This document shows positions 1 through 12,155 of a DNA stretch of 64,000 bases, piece by piece; positions within the stretch are counted from its first letter, which is position 1; the number at the start of each line of letters is the position of its first letter. Location of the stretch: positions 16,156,395 to 16,220,394 of the forward strand of contig CM064560.1 of the NCBI GenBank assembly GCA_032716605.1, given 5' to 3'. This DNA comes from Paralithodes platypus (Eukaryota > Arthropoda > Malacostraca > Decapoda > Lithodidae). The notes beneath the pieces were generated by a model that worked only from the letters and a program-made list of their open reading frames with translations, made no database searches and was not told where the DNA came from. The position numbers and the translations under genes were made by a program.

Positions 1-1990
1 ACGCCCATCCTGATGATAATGTTCTTGAACTTCTCTTGTTTCCAGATAACTTCGGCAGCTTTGGCATAGAGTGCTTGATCAAACACGCACACAATCTTGT
101 TAAGCTGTAAGGACTGCATGATAGCATGCGTTTGTTCCAAGATTTCATTAACGGTGGACATTTCTGTTGCGGGAGCATTGATAGTGGGCAGGTAGCTTAC
201 AGTGTCCTGAACCACTGCAATGTCTCTGCGCATTTTGATGTTGAACCCAGTCCAACTGCTGATGGACTGGTCCTCATGGTCTGACATTCGAGTAAGAAGC
301 CAGATATGGTTCTTTGTCTTTGAATCCTGGACTTCCTTGGTAGTGTCGACATACGCAGTCTCAATCCTAGGTGGCCCTGCCCGCCGCCCAACATTGTATA
401 TTGGCAGCATTGATGATGTCTGAGTGATGCTTCTTATCTTGGACTTGGTAATCTCTGGCAGGACTTTCTCTGGCACAGAGCCTGCAACCTTGGACTGGAC
501 AGCAATGCCATTGACTCTATGAGAAGTACCTGCTCCACTTAGGGTCTCTTCAAGTCGGTCAATGTTATCCCAGGCCAGGGTTGTGAACACACCAGGGTAG
601 ATGTTTGCTGGCAGTGGAATGTCATCCTTTGAGCATTCCAGCTTCTGGATACAAAGGGCTGTATCGATCTCCTCAAACATTGAGTAAGACACACAGTGAC
701 CAAGACGATTCAGAGTTCGGATCAGTTCTGTGTTTCCTGTCAAAGACTTTACAGCATTGGTCAGCAGTACGTGCTTGGGTGGTTTTGTCTTGCCACTGGT
801 AACAGCAAAGACCAAGTCACTGCCAAAGGAAGTGGCAAGACGTTGAGCTCTTTCAGAGGGAGTTTCACACTCACACTCTCCTGTCAGCAGGGTGTGCAGG
901 AATTGAGTGACTGCTGCAGGAATGACATTCTGATCTGTATCGGGAGGCCATGGCTGACTCACATCTTGTTTATTGATCTCATTCCTCAGCTGCATTCCTG
1001 CTTTGGTTAAGACATCTTCAGAGTTAGCTGCTCTTGCTTCTTGCAGGTCTTTTGCCATTTTGTGTGCTTGCCGGGCAAGGTCGTCCATTGAGAGGCTGCG
1101 TGGATAGATTAGAAGCTTTCCTTTCTCATCTGGGACAAAGCGTAGTGATTCTCCAAACTCGGTTTCAATCTTTCGGCGAACATGTTTCTTTGTCGCTGGT
1201 TTCAGTTGGATAATACCACGGGACATCATGGATCTCTCAAGCCTAGATGTGAGGTTTGTCATAGGCAGTACCTCTGGGTTGGGGAATAATTTGGTCCTTA
1301 TATACAAGCAGAGTTCCTCGAGGGCTTCTGTCTCAACCTCTTCGTAGCGTGCTTCCTCGCTTTCTTCCTGATTTTCACCTGCACCCGACCTGGCGGCCGC
1401 TGGGAAATCATCTTTTGTGAAGAGTTTGTAGCACGACTTGTGGTAGTGACCCTCTGCAGCAACAAGGTCTCTGCTAACTAAACCAAGGATTCTCTGGTTG
1501 AGTTTCCTTATTGCTGCTCTGTGAATCTTCTCATCTGCTCGTAGCTCAACACACTGTATGAGTGGCTCCCTTGTCTTTGTTGTTTTTATGTACTTGCTTG
1601 ACTTCTCGCAGAAGATACATACTTTGGCATACACCCTGCTAGTACTAGGGGCATCCCTTGATGCCCTCCTCCTGGGGTCGACGCTTGCTGATTCTATCTT
1701 GACACCCTTGGCAAGGATAGAATCCAGTGACTTCTTCATTGTAAAGAGACTACGACATTTACGGTGATAATGTATGTGTGGTATTCCTCCTTCTTCAAGG
1801 CCCTTGGCTGCTTCCAGGACTGGATCATGCTGCCTGATTTCTGCAGCCCTGAGCAATGTGTTCCAGGAGTCCAAATCCTGTGGTGACACCAGAGCATCGC
1901 TGTCATCATCAGAGCAGTGGATGATACAGTCGATCCGTGCTCTCTTCCTCGCAGATGGTTCCATCCTGCCGTCAAACAGTCGACACACAC
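1..1990 (-). CDS. Conserved uncharacterised metazoan protein, large partial exon
   Basis: A reading frame on the minus strand stays open from about 1990 to the left edge of the window, so the protein is cut off at its C-terminal side. The first in-window Met is at 1964 and gives about 654 residues. The frame is also open upstream of it to a good splice acceptor (polypyrimidine tract then CAG, ending at 1991), so an upstream coding exon is likely. Near the N-terminus there are two Cys/His clusters: YHRKC, and a CIFC pair followed by YHKSC, like small zinc-binding modules. Further on are a Trp-Pro-Pro segment, DNIDRLEETLSGAGTSHRVN, MLPIYNVGRRAGPP, SWTGFNI and, near the edge, VFDQALYAKA. I recall this set from many predicted proteins in cnidarian, crustacean and fish genomes, often multi-copy, with no assigned function. 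The absence of stops over 2 kb argues for selection or very recent origin. It could be a host gene or the open frame of an unclassified mobile element. No function is assigned. Confidence 0.75.
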
Positions 1991-2648
1991 CTGCAAAAAA
2001 TATCACCATTAAACCATGAACAAACAAACACATTACATGGAAACCACTCTACATATGTTTGCTCCTTCCAATAATAAATTATCCCCAAAATATAACAAAA
2101 AATCCCCAAATATGAAATAAACCCCTAAATATGGAGAAACTTGAAATACACATCGGAATAATTCTTGTAGAGAATCAAATAAGCTACAAGAGCTGTTAGA
2201 ATATATTTTTCAATGTTCCCCATATTTAAGGATTTATTCTAGATTTAGAGGAAAATACCCAAAATATAGAGTATATTCCGAAATATGAGGAAATTTGAAA
2301 AATACCTAGGAACAACTCTGGTAGAGAATATAATTCTACATAGGTGTTCAAAGTTTCGCGATGATTGTGTGATGGATTTTAAAGAAAATGAGGAAAACGC
2401 CGAGCGTCACGCTAAAAATCTTTATTTTTGGGTAGCGCCCCTATTGCATCAAAAAAATTAGACTAAGCTACCAGTGCGAGAAGGCTATCATATCTTAATG
2501 TACTTACAGTCACTCTATAAACATTTTAGTACCATTCGTGTTTAGTCACCCCAGGTGGTACCGATATCTGGCCTGGCTCATGGACTATAAGTGTCCGTGG
2601 TTGTAAACATTACTAGGCGTGTGTGTACAGTATAGTTAGTCTTCTAAG
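1991..2648. other. AT-rich non-coding stretch, probably intron of the adjoining exon
   Basis: No convincing coding frame. It begins with the splice acceptor of the left-hand exon read on the minus strand, so part of it is probably intron. A degenerate direct repeat of about 50 bp occurs near 2127-2180 and again near 2282-2332; both copies end in a GTAGAGAAT motif. Nothing else is recognised. Confidence 0.4.
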
Positions 2649-2741
2649 TGTTTATTCTGGAAACATTAAACGATTATAAACAGTTAAGGAAGGATCGGTA
2701 GGAATCATAAGGGTAACGACTATCTCATTTAACCATCTGAC
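2649..2741 (+). mobile_element. TTAA MITE family A, left part (copy A1)
   Basis: This segment matches the other family A copies (33770, 41385, 47485, 55320). They share a TTCTGG..ATTA.ACGATT..A start, an AGGAAGGATC..T.GGAAT.ATA.GGGTAA core and a TATCTCA.TTAA..TCTGAC centre. The extreme left terminus is degraded. The element stops at the LINE-1 insertion and resumes at 5806. Confidence 0.6.
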
Positions 2742-2742
2742 C

Positions 2743-3468
2743 ATACAAGAAACAAAACTCCGCACAACACAAAAAACACCCACATTTCATAATTTCACCA
2801 CCATCAGACAAGACCGGGTTGTCGGCGGGGGCGGTGGACTCATCACCCTGGTACACAATGAAATGTCATACATAGTAACCAGTGTACAAACCAAATCCCT
2901 CCTCCCCCCAAATGATAACACAACAGAAATACAGTCAATTAAAATACGCACTGGCAACAACTCCAACATAACCATCATAAACACATACATCCCTCCCCAA
3001 ACATCCCCTACAGTACCAAATGAATACAGACCACACTTACAACACATCACAAACACCCCACACACCCCACACATCATCCTGGGTGGTGACTTCAACGCCA
3101 AGACGTCGGACTGGTTTGTCGACAACCCCGACACAGACAGAGGGCTGGTACTACAAAACCAAACCGATAACCTCATCATCCTTAACGACATCCATCAACA
3201 TACCCATATTCCTCACCAAGCCCTCTATAACCTATCATCTCCAGACATCACCTTTTGCTCCCCAGAACTCGCCCCCACAACATCCTGGAGGGTGGTCAGA
3301 ACCTTAGGCTCTGACCACCTCCCGATCATTATCAGCACCAAAACCAGACTCACCCCAGCTAGCCACAAACACACATACACCAATTATTATAAAAGAGCTA
3401 ATTGGGAAGCATTCACAAATGAGACAGAACAACACTTCACAACTCTAAAACAGTACACCCATCACTAA
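2743..3468 (+). pseudogene. LINE-1 AP endonuclease domain (5'-truncated)
   Basis: One open frame of about 240 codons covers most of an AP-like endonuclease (exonuclease-endonuclease-phosphatase fold). Such domains nick target DNA to prime reverse transcription. The catalytic Glu is in QETK at the very start, GGDFNAK carries the Asp/Asn pair, and SDHLPI is the terminal Ser-Asp-His motif. The N-terminal strand with the first metal-binding Asn is lost to truncation. The frame breaks at about 3447, where four A residues replace the three seen at the matching point in LINE-2 (27019). The following RT is in another frame. Confidence 0.85.
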
Positions 3469-5788
3469 CACCAACAATGCTGTACACATACTCAATAAAA
3501 CTATCCAAAACGCTGACAAGAAACACATTCCAAGAGGTAACAGAAAAAGACACAACCCCAACTTCACACCAGAAATTCAAAACCTCATCAGACAACGCGA
3601 CATACTGAAACACTCCCCAGCACCCACACACAAGACATCACACAACAAATTCAAGCACTCAACACCCAAACTAACAACAAAATACAAGAACAACAAAAAC
3701 TAAATTGGAATAACTTCCTACAAACACTTGATCACAAAACAAACCCCAAAAAACTCTACAAAACACTAAACAGCATCACACTTTCCAACAGCAACTCAAC
3801 ACAATCACATGCTGCAATCACAACAACAGACTCTACTCCTTCATGTAAACAACAAGCAAACACTCTCATCAATCACTTCTCACATGTCAGCCACCTAAAA
3901 CCTCACAAAGACGACCGACGTGTCATCCGACGTAAGAGACAATTCCCCACAGACCCTGACTATACACCCTTCACCAATCACCAGACAAAGCATATCATCA
4001 ACAATCTCAAGCACTCACCCGCCTGTGGCCTAGACAACATAAGCAACATACACCTCAGACACCTGGGACCACAAGGCATACAAGCACTCACTAACACATC
4101 AAACTACAGCTATTCACACAACACAATACCAGACATTTGGAAGCATGGTATCATCATCACATTCCCCAAACCCAACAAAGACCCCACGCTACCCTCCTCG
4201 CACCGCCCCATCACACTCCTTTGCTCCCCCTCCAAAGTCATGGAACGCCTAGTATTACAACTAATTACACCTGACCAACCCCTAGCTCTAACACAACATG
4301 GCTTTAGGCCACTGCACTCCACAAACACTCTTCTCACAGACCTTACACAAAGAGCTTTCGACGGCATCAACTCAGCTAGACCACCACACAGATCACTATT
4401 AGCCACACTCGACATTAGTAAAGCACTTCGATGCCATCCCCCGCCACAACCTAACAAACAAAATCTACAACACAAACATGCACAACAACACAAAAAGGTG
4501 GCTGGCCAACTTCCTAGCAGGCAGATGTGCACACGTATCTTTTGCCGGTCAGTCATCTAAAATCAGAAACTTTCCAAACGGAGTCCCACAAGGATCCGTC
4601 CTATCGCCCGCACTCTTCAATCTGTACATGCACGATATAACTACACCCAATACGCCCCAAATAAACTTAGCCTCCTATGCAGATGACATAACACTCACAT
4701 GCACACACCATGACCTAAAAAGAGCAACAGATCTCCTTCAACCCTATCTCAACACACTACATGGCTGGTGCACTACAAACAGACTTAATCTAGCCCCAGC
4801 CAAATCCACCACAACCCTGCTCACAAGTTGGACAGGAGAACACGAATACATCCCTCAACTCACCATAAACAACACACCCCTAACACATACACACACCCAA
4901 AATCCTAGGAGTAACATATGATACTCATATGACATTCAAACAGCACACCACAAACATTAAAAAGAAACTGACACCCAGACTTAACGCCCTCAGGTCACTT
5001 GCTCACACAAAATTTGGACACAACAAAGAAACTACCACCACAGTATATAAACAATACATAAGATCAGTGATGGAATACGCAAGCCCAGCCTGGGCTTCTA
5101 ACCTAGCTGAAACACATCATAAGACCTTACAGACTATTCAAAACAAAGCCCTGAGATCATTACAGGCTGCATAGCTACTGCACCCACAGATCACCTACAT
5201 CAAGAAACCAAAATCCTCAAAGTCAAAGACCATCTGGACATGAGAGGCACTCAATTCCTGGCAGCAGCCTCCACGAACCAAGACCACCCACTAAACTACA
5301 TGGCAACACACCCACAGACACCAAGAAATATCAAAACAACACCCAGCACACGGTATCACACACAATTATTGTCCTCTCTCCCTCCCTGCCCACCCCGAAC
5401 CAACTTCCAGAAGCACATCCATACTCATATCTCTCACCGATCCATCCACTCACTCACAGACAACACGCAGCTGCATGCACGACCTCCCGAAGTCCATCCT
5501 TCCGAATCCTCCCTTCCTCGCGAGGACAGAGTCCACCTGGCCAGGCTGAGATGCGGACACCATCCAGCTCTCCTGAGCTATCAGAAGAGACTGGATGACT
5601 CCGTTGTCGATGCCTGCCCGGGATGTAAAACAGCACCCCATACCATTAAACACATCATAGAAGACTGCATTTCACACAACCACTTACGCCAACAACACAA
5701 TCTACACTCAATGAGAGCTCTGTGGGAAAGCCCGATCGTGGCCATGGCCTTTCTCAGGGACTCGGGGCTGTTCGGCAAGGCAGCTTAG
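3469..5788 (+). pseudogene. LINE-1 reverse transcriptase and C-terminal domain, frameshifted
   Basis: A non-LTR reverse transcriptase broken into several frames. Recognisable pieces in order are an N-terminal RT region (3470-4240), TLDISKA near 4410, [20 protein letters not shown] at about 4577-4636, the catalytic YADD at about 4676-4687, and NRLNLAPAKS after it. The C-terminal part (5240-5788) holds RLRCGHHPALL and then CPGC..APHTIKHIIEDC, a Cys/His cluster typical of LINE C-termini. Breaks near 4425 (an extra base before the DA of the DISKAFDA motif), 4910 and 5160 are single-base changes relative to LINE-2. The frame ends at 5788, 17 bp before the end of the (AAC)n tail. Confidence 0.85.
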
Positions 5789-5805
5789 GGAACAACAACA
5801 ACAAC

Positions 5806-5914
5806 AACCATCTGACTTCCATAATTATACCCTACCTAATCTTAATAACATCGTCTTAATAATAGCCAGAAGACAGAAAATAAATGCGTCATCGGATCTA
5901 GAAACGGTAAACAC
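5806..5914 (+). mobile_element. TTAA MITE family A, right part (copy A1)
   Basis: Continuation of the MITE interrupted at 2741, beginning with the duplicated target AACCATCTGAC. It matches the right half of the other family A copies: CTGACTTCC, then TAATAGCCAGAA.ACAGAA and TGCGTCATCGGAT. The terminal GGTTAA has decayed to GGTAAA near 5913. Confidence 0.65.
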
Positions 5915-5959
5915 TCAACTTAAGTATTATTAGCATTTTGTTTAATCGTTCATATTCCA

Positions 5960-5973
5960 CTCTCACTCACTCA

Positions 5974-6017
<44 letters not shown>

Positions 6018-6018
6018 C
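5960..6018. repeat. (CTCA)n/(CA)n microsatellite
   Basis: A short CTCACTCA run passes into about twenty uninterrupted CA dinucleotides. Confidence 0.9.
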
Positions 6019-7286
6019 TTTCATCAACCCGTTTATAATTACCCTCATAATTATTATTCATACGTAAATATGAAGTTCCCTCTTTTGAGTCGTGGAAGGA
6101 ACGTAATTGGTACTGACATATTTATACGTAGCTTATAGATTCTCCGTCGAAAAGGGAGAAATAAATGCAGTTAATATGGTAACTGGCGAAGAGAAGAAAC
6201 AATAGAAGAAGGAGAACAATAAGAATATTCCAGCATCAAAATAAAGAAGCAGAAAGAAAAAGAGAAGAGAAAAAGAAGAAATATAATGATATGCAGAATT
6301 AGACACTTAAATGAATGAGGAGAACAAGGAACTCCATCTTCGTAAAGAAAAACCAAAGAAAAACAAATATATAATTATATATATATACAAGTTTCCAGGC
6401 CGTTTCATCCCAAGAGAGTTCGGTTTCAGTCTTAGGTAACCCTGTTTTGAGCTGCCTCTGTCGTTATTTTGTTTATTATGGGATCGGACCGTCGAAGAAC
6501 CAGACTCCATGTCTTTCTAGGCCTACCCCTACGAGCAGTTCCCCTATGTTCGTAGGCCAGCATTTGTCCACCCAATTTTGATCATCCATTCTCTCAACGT
6601 GTCCAAACCAACCAAGACAAAAATAACAGTTTACACATATAATATTGATAGAAAGAATAAGAGTTGAAAGAAAATACATGACATGAAAATGTAAAGGTGA
6701 ATAAAGGAAAACTAAACACGCAAGTTTATAATACTCGACTTGAACGTTATTACGGACCTAATATAAGTACCGTTAGATGTATATAGATTATTAAATACTC
6801 CCATAGGCAAGTAAACAATTGGAGATAGATAGATAGATAGATGAGAGAGAGTTACACAGTTACACAGATACTCAGACCACACCGACCTTGCTGTCCCAAC
6901 TAGGTGGTCCGGCTTTAATACTACTAGACAGGGACAGTTCATAGTGGAAAAATAGAACAGTAAGAAGAGAGATAGAGAGTAAATTAAAATGCTAAATATT
7001 TAATGTCCGTAGTCCCACACATTGTCACTAACAGTAAAATATATGAATGTACTACTGTATATAATAAATACGCCCATAGGTAAACAAACAAATGGAGAGA
7101 GAGAGAGAGAGTCAGAGTCACAATGGTGTGGGCAGCTCTATGGTGTAAAGGGATCAAAAGACGATAGAATGTAATGGTCAACGTTTGGTGTCTGGGGCTG
7201 AAGGCTAATGTAATGAGGGAGGGAGATGATGATTGACGGATTATTGGGGTTAAGATAAAACTCGCCATTTCGTGCGAATGGTGCGA
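6019..7286. other. Non-coding AT-rich stretch
   Basis: No coding sequence is recognised on either strand. Small simple repeats occur (GATA near 6827-6842, GA near 7093-7113). Two segments near 6760-6860 and 7040-7115 resemble each other: both hold an 'AAATACxCCCATAGG.AA.. AAA.AA' stretch followed by a GA-rich run. They are probably old copies of one dispersed repeat. Confidence 0.4.
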
Positions 7287-7837
7287 ATTCACCTGGCTAT
7301 ACAGTCTTCTTCAATTCACCTGGCTATACAGTCTTCTTCAATTCACCTGGCTATACAGTCTTCTTCACCTGGCTATACAGTCTTCTTCAATTCACCTGGC
7401 TATACAGTATCTTCTTCAATTCACCTGGCTATCTATACAGTCTTCTTCAATTCACCTGGATTCACCTGGCTATACAGTCTTCTTCAATTCACCTGGCTAT
7501 ACAGTCTTCTTCAATTCACCTGGCTATACAGTCTTCTTCAATTCACCTGGCTATACAGTCTTCTTCAATTCACCTGGCTATACAGTCTTCTTCAATTCAC
7601 CTGGCTATACAGTCTTCTTCAATTCACCTGGCTATACAGTCTTCTTCAATTCACCTGGCTATACAGTCTTCTTCAATTCACCTGGCTATACAGTCTTCTT
7701 CAATTCACCTGGCTATACAGTCTTCTTCAATTCACCTGGCTATACAGTCTTCTTCAATTCACCTGGCTATACAGTCTTCTTCAATTCACCTGGCTATACA
7801 GTCTTCTTCAATTCACCTGGCTATACAGTCTTCTTCA
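7287..7837. repeat. 27-bp minisatellite, about 20 copies
   Basis: Tandem repeat of a 27-bp unit beginning ATTCACCTGGCTATACAGTC. Copies are imperfect and partly deleted until about 7478; from there to 7837 roughly thirteen copies are identical. Because 27 is a multiple of three, the plus strand reads as an open frame of a nine-residue repeat (FTWLYSLLQ). I regard that as a by-product of the period, not a gene. Confidence 0.95.
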
Positions 7838-7950
7838 ATACGCATATTTCTATGTTCTATATATATTTGTAGGCGACTATAATACACTTACAATACTATT
7901 ACAAGAGCTCAATATTAATAATGCATGATAATACCACACCTTTCTCTCTG

Positions 7951-8275
7951 CTTGGGGAGGTATTTACTTTGTTCCCTAGACTTCCATCAAGCTTAAAATT
8001 ATACCCCCTTGAGTCCCTTTCAAGATAAATTTGTAAATTTTTCGGTAGAAAAATTTCTCGGCCGAAGGCCGGTTCCTCTTAAATTACAGGCTCGCTATCG
8101 CTCGCCAGGATAAAATCGACACCTGAATGGCACGAAAGGTCTTAATATGGGGTGAAAGTTCTTAAAATCGCTAAACTAATGGGGCGAACGTTTTATAATA
8201 TCAAAAGGAATGGGGCTAAACATGAGGGAGAAGGGAGTCAAGAAAAACATCCCTCAAGTGGAAATCTCCCCTTAA
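7951..8275 (-). mobile_element. TTAA MITE family D, nearly complete
   Basis: Read on the minus strand this matches family D (best copy 59062-59389): TTAAGGGGAGA at 8275, a block with CTTTCTCCCTCATG, several 'TTTTAAGACxTTCG.CCCAT' modules, the GGCGAGCGATAGCGAGCCTGT block, an 'AACCGGCCTTCGGCCG' hairpin and a GGTATTTACTTTGTTCCCTAG end near 7951. The right TTAA (8272-8275) is intact. The left one has decayed to CTTGG. Confidence 0.75.
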
Positions 8276-8660
8276 CGAACACACAACAATATTGTACTTT
8301 ACTGACTTCATTGGTATTGTTATTGGAACACAACTTAACGTCAGAACCAGCTGATCGCTACGTCACGAAGACCTGGCTATCTAAAACGAAAAATGGCTGC
8401 TTAATGTGATAGGTATTCTAAGAATTTAGTTGAACTTAACATAAATATGAAACAAAGGGGTGATCTTTGGCATTTTCTGGCGGCACATCATTTTGTCAAA
8501 CGTACAGTGAAGTGTAACGGCTGTGGTGCAGACATGAAAGTGAACTCAAGAAACAGGTATAGGACAATATGACTAGGCCTTCGGACAATATGTATTTTAG
8601 GTCACGTATGATATAATTATCTGTGTTTTCTACACCTTTGTCTTACAGTATTAGTCATCG
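8276..8660. other. Non-coding stretch
   Basis: No gene is recognised. Short open frames here show no family features. Confidence 0.4.
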
Positions 8661-8804
8661 CAATGTATATCTTAACCACAATGTATATCTTAACCGCAAT
8701 GTATATCTTAACCGCAATGTATATCTTAACCGCAATGTATATCTTAACCGCAATGTATATCTTAACCGCAATGTATATCTTAACCGCAATGTATATCTTA
8801 ACCG
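8661..8804. repeat. 18-bp minisatellite, 8 copies
   Basis: Eight tandem copies of CAATGTATATCTTAACCG. The first two carry A in place of G at one position; the rest are identical, which suggests recent expansion. Confidence 0.95.
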
Positions 8805-8965
8805 CTGCAAATTAATTTAATTGTAATTAGACTTTGTGGGTTAAATGAGGATGGAAGGAAAAAATGGCGGCCATCTTGGATCAGTGAAGAACTAATTTTG
8901 TTCACTTTTCCACCGTACTTTTAGTATTTTGTCATCCTCTATATCAATCAGCAGGGGTCTGGCCT

Positions 8966-8997
8966 CAGGTTAGGTTAGGTTGTTAGGTTAAGGTAAT
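8966..8997 (+). repeat. Short TTAGG-type interstitial telomere motif
   Basis: GGTTAGGTTAGGTTGTTAGG is a degenerate run of the arthropod telomere unit TTAGG. It is far too short to be a telomere and is taken as an interstitial relic. Confidence 0.5.
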
Positions 8998-9226
8998 GAC
9001 AAGATATTGTTTTAGGAGGGCATGTTTTAATATTGCTAAATGATGGGTAAAAATGCATTTGCAGAAGGAGAAGCACCTTAAAACACACTAATCAATGAAG
9101 AAAATGATGAGAAAAATGATTATGATAAAAAACACACATACTGACCTAAAATACATATTGACCAGAGGATCTTTCACACAGGGTTATGCTGGATTAGTTG
9201 ACAGTAGCGTCTCATTGATCTTCGAC

Positions 9227-9868
9227 AGGTGCGGCATGCCTAATTTATCTAGCTCTTTCTTCTCATCTTCTCCCATCCCATTATACAACTCCTTTGACAC
9301 ACTAAATGAACACAACACGAACAATCCTCCTAAACAACACACCTCTCTCTTGAACCCTAAACACTCAACACCAGTCACACATACTCCATCTCACAGCTCA
9401 CCGCCACTAACTCTTAGCATAATACCCAGCCCCCACATGTTCTCTCAGTGTTCCGGAGACTCATCGACCTCTCGCAACTCATCTTCAGTATCAACTACAT
9501 CCCATTTCAGCCAAAATCCTTCACATAATCACTATTCTCCTGCTCTAAACCAGTTTCACCACTCACCACCAACCTCAAACCATCCATCTCTTTCCTTATC
9601 AATGAGCCCCGCTTTATCAGTTCCTTCTCCTTCCTCACCTTCCACTTACACCACTTTCCATCCATCCACCCCATCCTCCTCCTCCCTAAACTCTCACCCC
9701 ATCACTCCTTTCATTGCTCCCCCTAGGTCTCATTCCTCCTTATCCTCAATCTCCATACCATCCGACTCTACCCTAGACTGTTCCTCCATATCTTCTCCCA
9801 ACTCACTTAACTCCATATCTGATATTCCTTATCATAGTCTAACAAGTAACAACCCTCCGCCTCCTTAA
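9227..9868 (+). pseudogene. LINE-3 N-terminal Ser/Pro-rich region
   Basis: An open frame of over 200 codons of very low complexity, rich in Ser, Pro, Thr, Asn and His (many SSP, HSP and PPP runs). It lies directly upstream of the endonuclease and probably is the linker or ORF1-like part of LINE-3. It shows no zinc finger or other domain. The upstream Met at 9095 lies in A-rich DNA and is not a convincing start. The frame ends with a stop at 9868 and the endonuclease begins about 10 codons later in another frame. Confidence 0.5.
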
Positions 9869-9869
9869 T

Positions 9870-10840
9870 ATTAATTTGTGCAGCATCCAATCAAAAATAC
9901 CCCAGCTACAGCATACCATCACCACCTATAACCCTGACATCATAATAGGGACAGAGACATGGTTAACGCGGACATTGACTCAACATAAATATTTCCCCCT
10001 CCCTTTAACATTACAGTAATACGTAAAGACCGCTTGCCGGAGGCCGGGAAAGGTGGTGATGTAATGATTGCCACCAAACCTGGCCTCACAGTTAAACACA
10101 GACCGGACCTTGAGACAGACTGTGAAATCGTCTGGATCCAACTCCAACTTTCCAACTGTAAATCACTCCTTCTCGCTGCTTCCTACAGACCACCTTCTTC
10201 CAACACTGATTACTTACACAACCTTCACACATCCCTAGCACGTATTAACGCAAACAAACGCATATGGATCACAGGCGATTTTAACCTCCCTGACATTGAC
10301 TGGACTGCTATCTCCATCCTCGATCCTCCTGATACTGACACTCCTGATCCTATCATACCCCACACTAACTGACACCAACTACACGATACCATGATAGACA
10401 CCATCAACACATTCTCTCTCTCACAAACAGTATTTAAGCCAACAAGAACACAAACCACAACATGCCCCGGTGGCGACGTTGGCCTTTCTACTACATCTCA
10501 CACCTTAGACCTTTTTCTCACTTACAGCATTCTTCACATAACAAACACACAAGTTGTTCCAGGACTGAGCGACCATGGCATTGTGCTTGTTGACGCTGAT
10601 CTCCGACCAACTAGACAAAAACAGCAACCAAGACCAATCTTTATCTACTCTAGAGCTGACATAGACAAGATCAAACAAGACTTGACTAAATTCAAAAGTG
10701 ACTATTTCATAACAGACCCACACACAAGACAAACTGGAATAGCTTGCATCACACCATCATACAACCATGAAAAAGTACAACCACAAAAAAAACACATAAA
10801 ATATACTCTTCTATGGTTCACCAGGGATCTATGCAGATAA
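9870..10840 (+). pseudogene. LINE-3 AP endonuclease, frameshifted
   Basis: Pieces of an AP-like endonuclease in several frames. 'NLCSIQSKI' then 'PDIIIGTETWLT' near 9876-9965 carry the first Asn and catalytic Glu positions. ASYRPPSSN follows at about 10180, then ITGDFNLPDIDW at about 10270-10305 with the Asp/Asn pair, and GLSDHGIV near 10565 as the terminal His motif. Stops and single-base shifts at about 10020, 10370 and 10720 destroy the frame. Confidence 0.75.
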
Positions 10841-10899
10841 CATCGCAAAAAACAGACTTAATAAACACACGCAGACACACAACACACCTGCCAACTGGA

Positions 10900-12155
10900 A
10901 CTACAGATCCATCTCACTCACATCCATCCCATGTAAATTTTAGAACACATTATACACAAACACATTATGAATCATCTTGACGCAAACAACATCCTTACTG
11001 ATACACAACATAGATTTCGGCCAAAAAGATCATGCGAGACTCAACTCATTGCCACATATCATGGCTTGACTAAACAACTGGACTGACGAGACATTAAACA
11101 GGTTGACGCTATTGTCCTCGATTTCGCCAAAGCCTTTGACAAAGTCCGCCACTAAAGACTTCAGCAAAAGTTAGCATTCTACGGTATTATTGGACCTACT
11201 CTTCACTGGATCACAAATTTCCTTACAAAATGGACTCAACAAGTACTCTTTGATGGCTCTTCCTCGGACTCTGTCCCCGTTTCTTCTGATGTCCCACAAG
11301 GCACAGTTCTTGGCCCTCTACTTTTCCTTCTACATCAACACCTGAGTCTTCTACTAGACTATTTGCCGACGAATAGCTTGATATTTAGGCCCGTTCAGAC
11401 TAGCGACGATTGTGGACTTATCCAGCATGACCTAGACGCCCTTGAACATTGGGAGAACACCTGGCAGATGTCTTTCCGCCTCGGTAAATGCAAACTTCTC
11501 CGCTTTACCCGCTCCTGATCACCCATCACATTTAATTACACATTACACAACCAACCACTATAATCAGTTCATTCATAGAAATATCTTGGCGTTCACCTCT
11601 CCACCAACCTAAGATTCAACACCCACATTCATCACACACAAAGCCAGGCAAACCGCACACTAGGGTTCTTGAGGAAGAATTTACAAAATTGTACAGGAAA
11701 CATCAAACACATAGCATATAACACCCTTGTTTCCCAACACTGGAGTACTGTGCCACATTTTGGGACCCATACACACAATCAAACATTAACACACTTGAAC
11801 AAATTAACACAAAGGCAGACAGGTTAATCACACACAATTACACACAAACCCCAGGCATCACAACCCGTATCAAACAACAAATAAACATGGAAACCCCATG
11901 AAGACTCAGGCACAGGCTCACACTGATCTATAAAATCACACGCATATTATATTGACATTGAAAAACATGAATACCTACACAACTCAAACACCCGCAACAT
12001 TCGTAACACACTCTCATAAGTACCAAACATACCACACTAATACTGACTACTTCCAGCACTCATTTTGTCCACGAACCATACGGGATTGGAACAGTCTCCC
12101 AGAAAATATAATTAGTAGCCCTAAACTAGAAACTTTCAAACACATAATAAATTAA
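10900..12155 (+). pseudogene. LINE-3 reverse transcriptase remnant
   Basis: Heavily decayed reverse transcriptase with many stops. Recognisable echoes are 'NYRSISLTSIPC' near 10902, an LDFAKAFDKV-like segment near 11117-11145, 'VPQGT.LGPLLF' near 11290-11325, and a clean C-terminal 67-codon frame (11952-12155) with FCPRTIRDWNSLPENII. Confidence 0.7.

Larger units (their letters stand above)
2742..5805 (+). mobile_element. LINE-1 copy: 5'-truncated APE-type non-LTR retrotransposon
   Basis: A LINE inserted by target-primed reverse transcription. It is flanked by a perfect 11-bp direct repeat AACCATCTGAC (2731-2741 and 5806-5816) and ends in an (AAC)n tail, as expected for TPRT. The 5' end is truncated: it starts inside the endonuclease domain just before the conserved QETK motif. 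The second copy of the family (LINE-2, 14.7-29.6 kb) shows what is missing upstream. The target was a family A MITE whose two halves lie on either side. Clade is not assigned; the domain order (PHD-type finger, APE endonuclease, RT, C-terminal Cys/His motif) fits the Jockey/CR1/I-type APE LINEs. Confidence 0.9.

Noticed and set aside
7287..7837. Nine-residue repeat protein (FTWLYSLLQ)
   Set aside because: The period of 27 bp keeps one frame by arithmetic; early copies carry out-of-frame indels, and no start or flanking coding sequence supports a gene.
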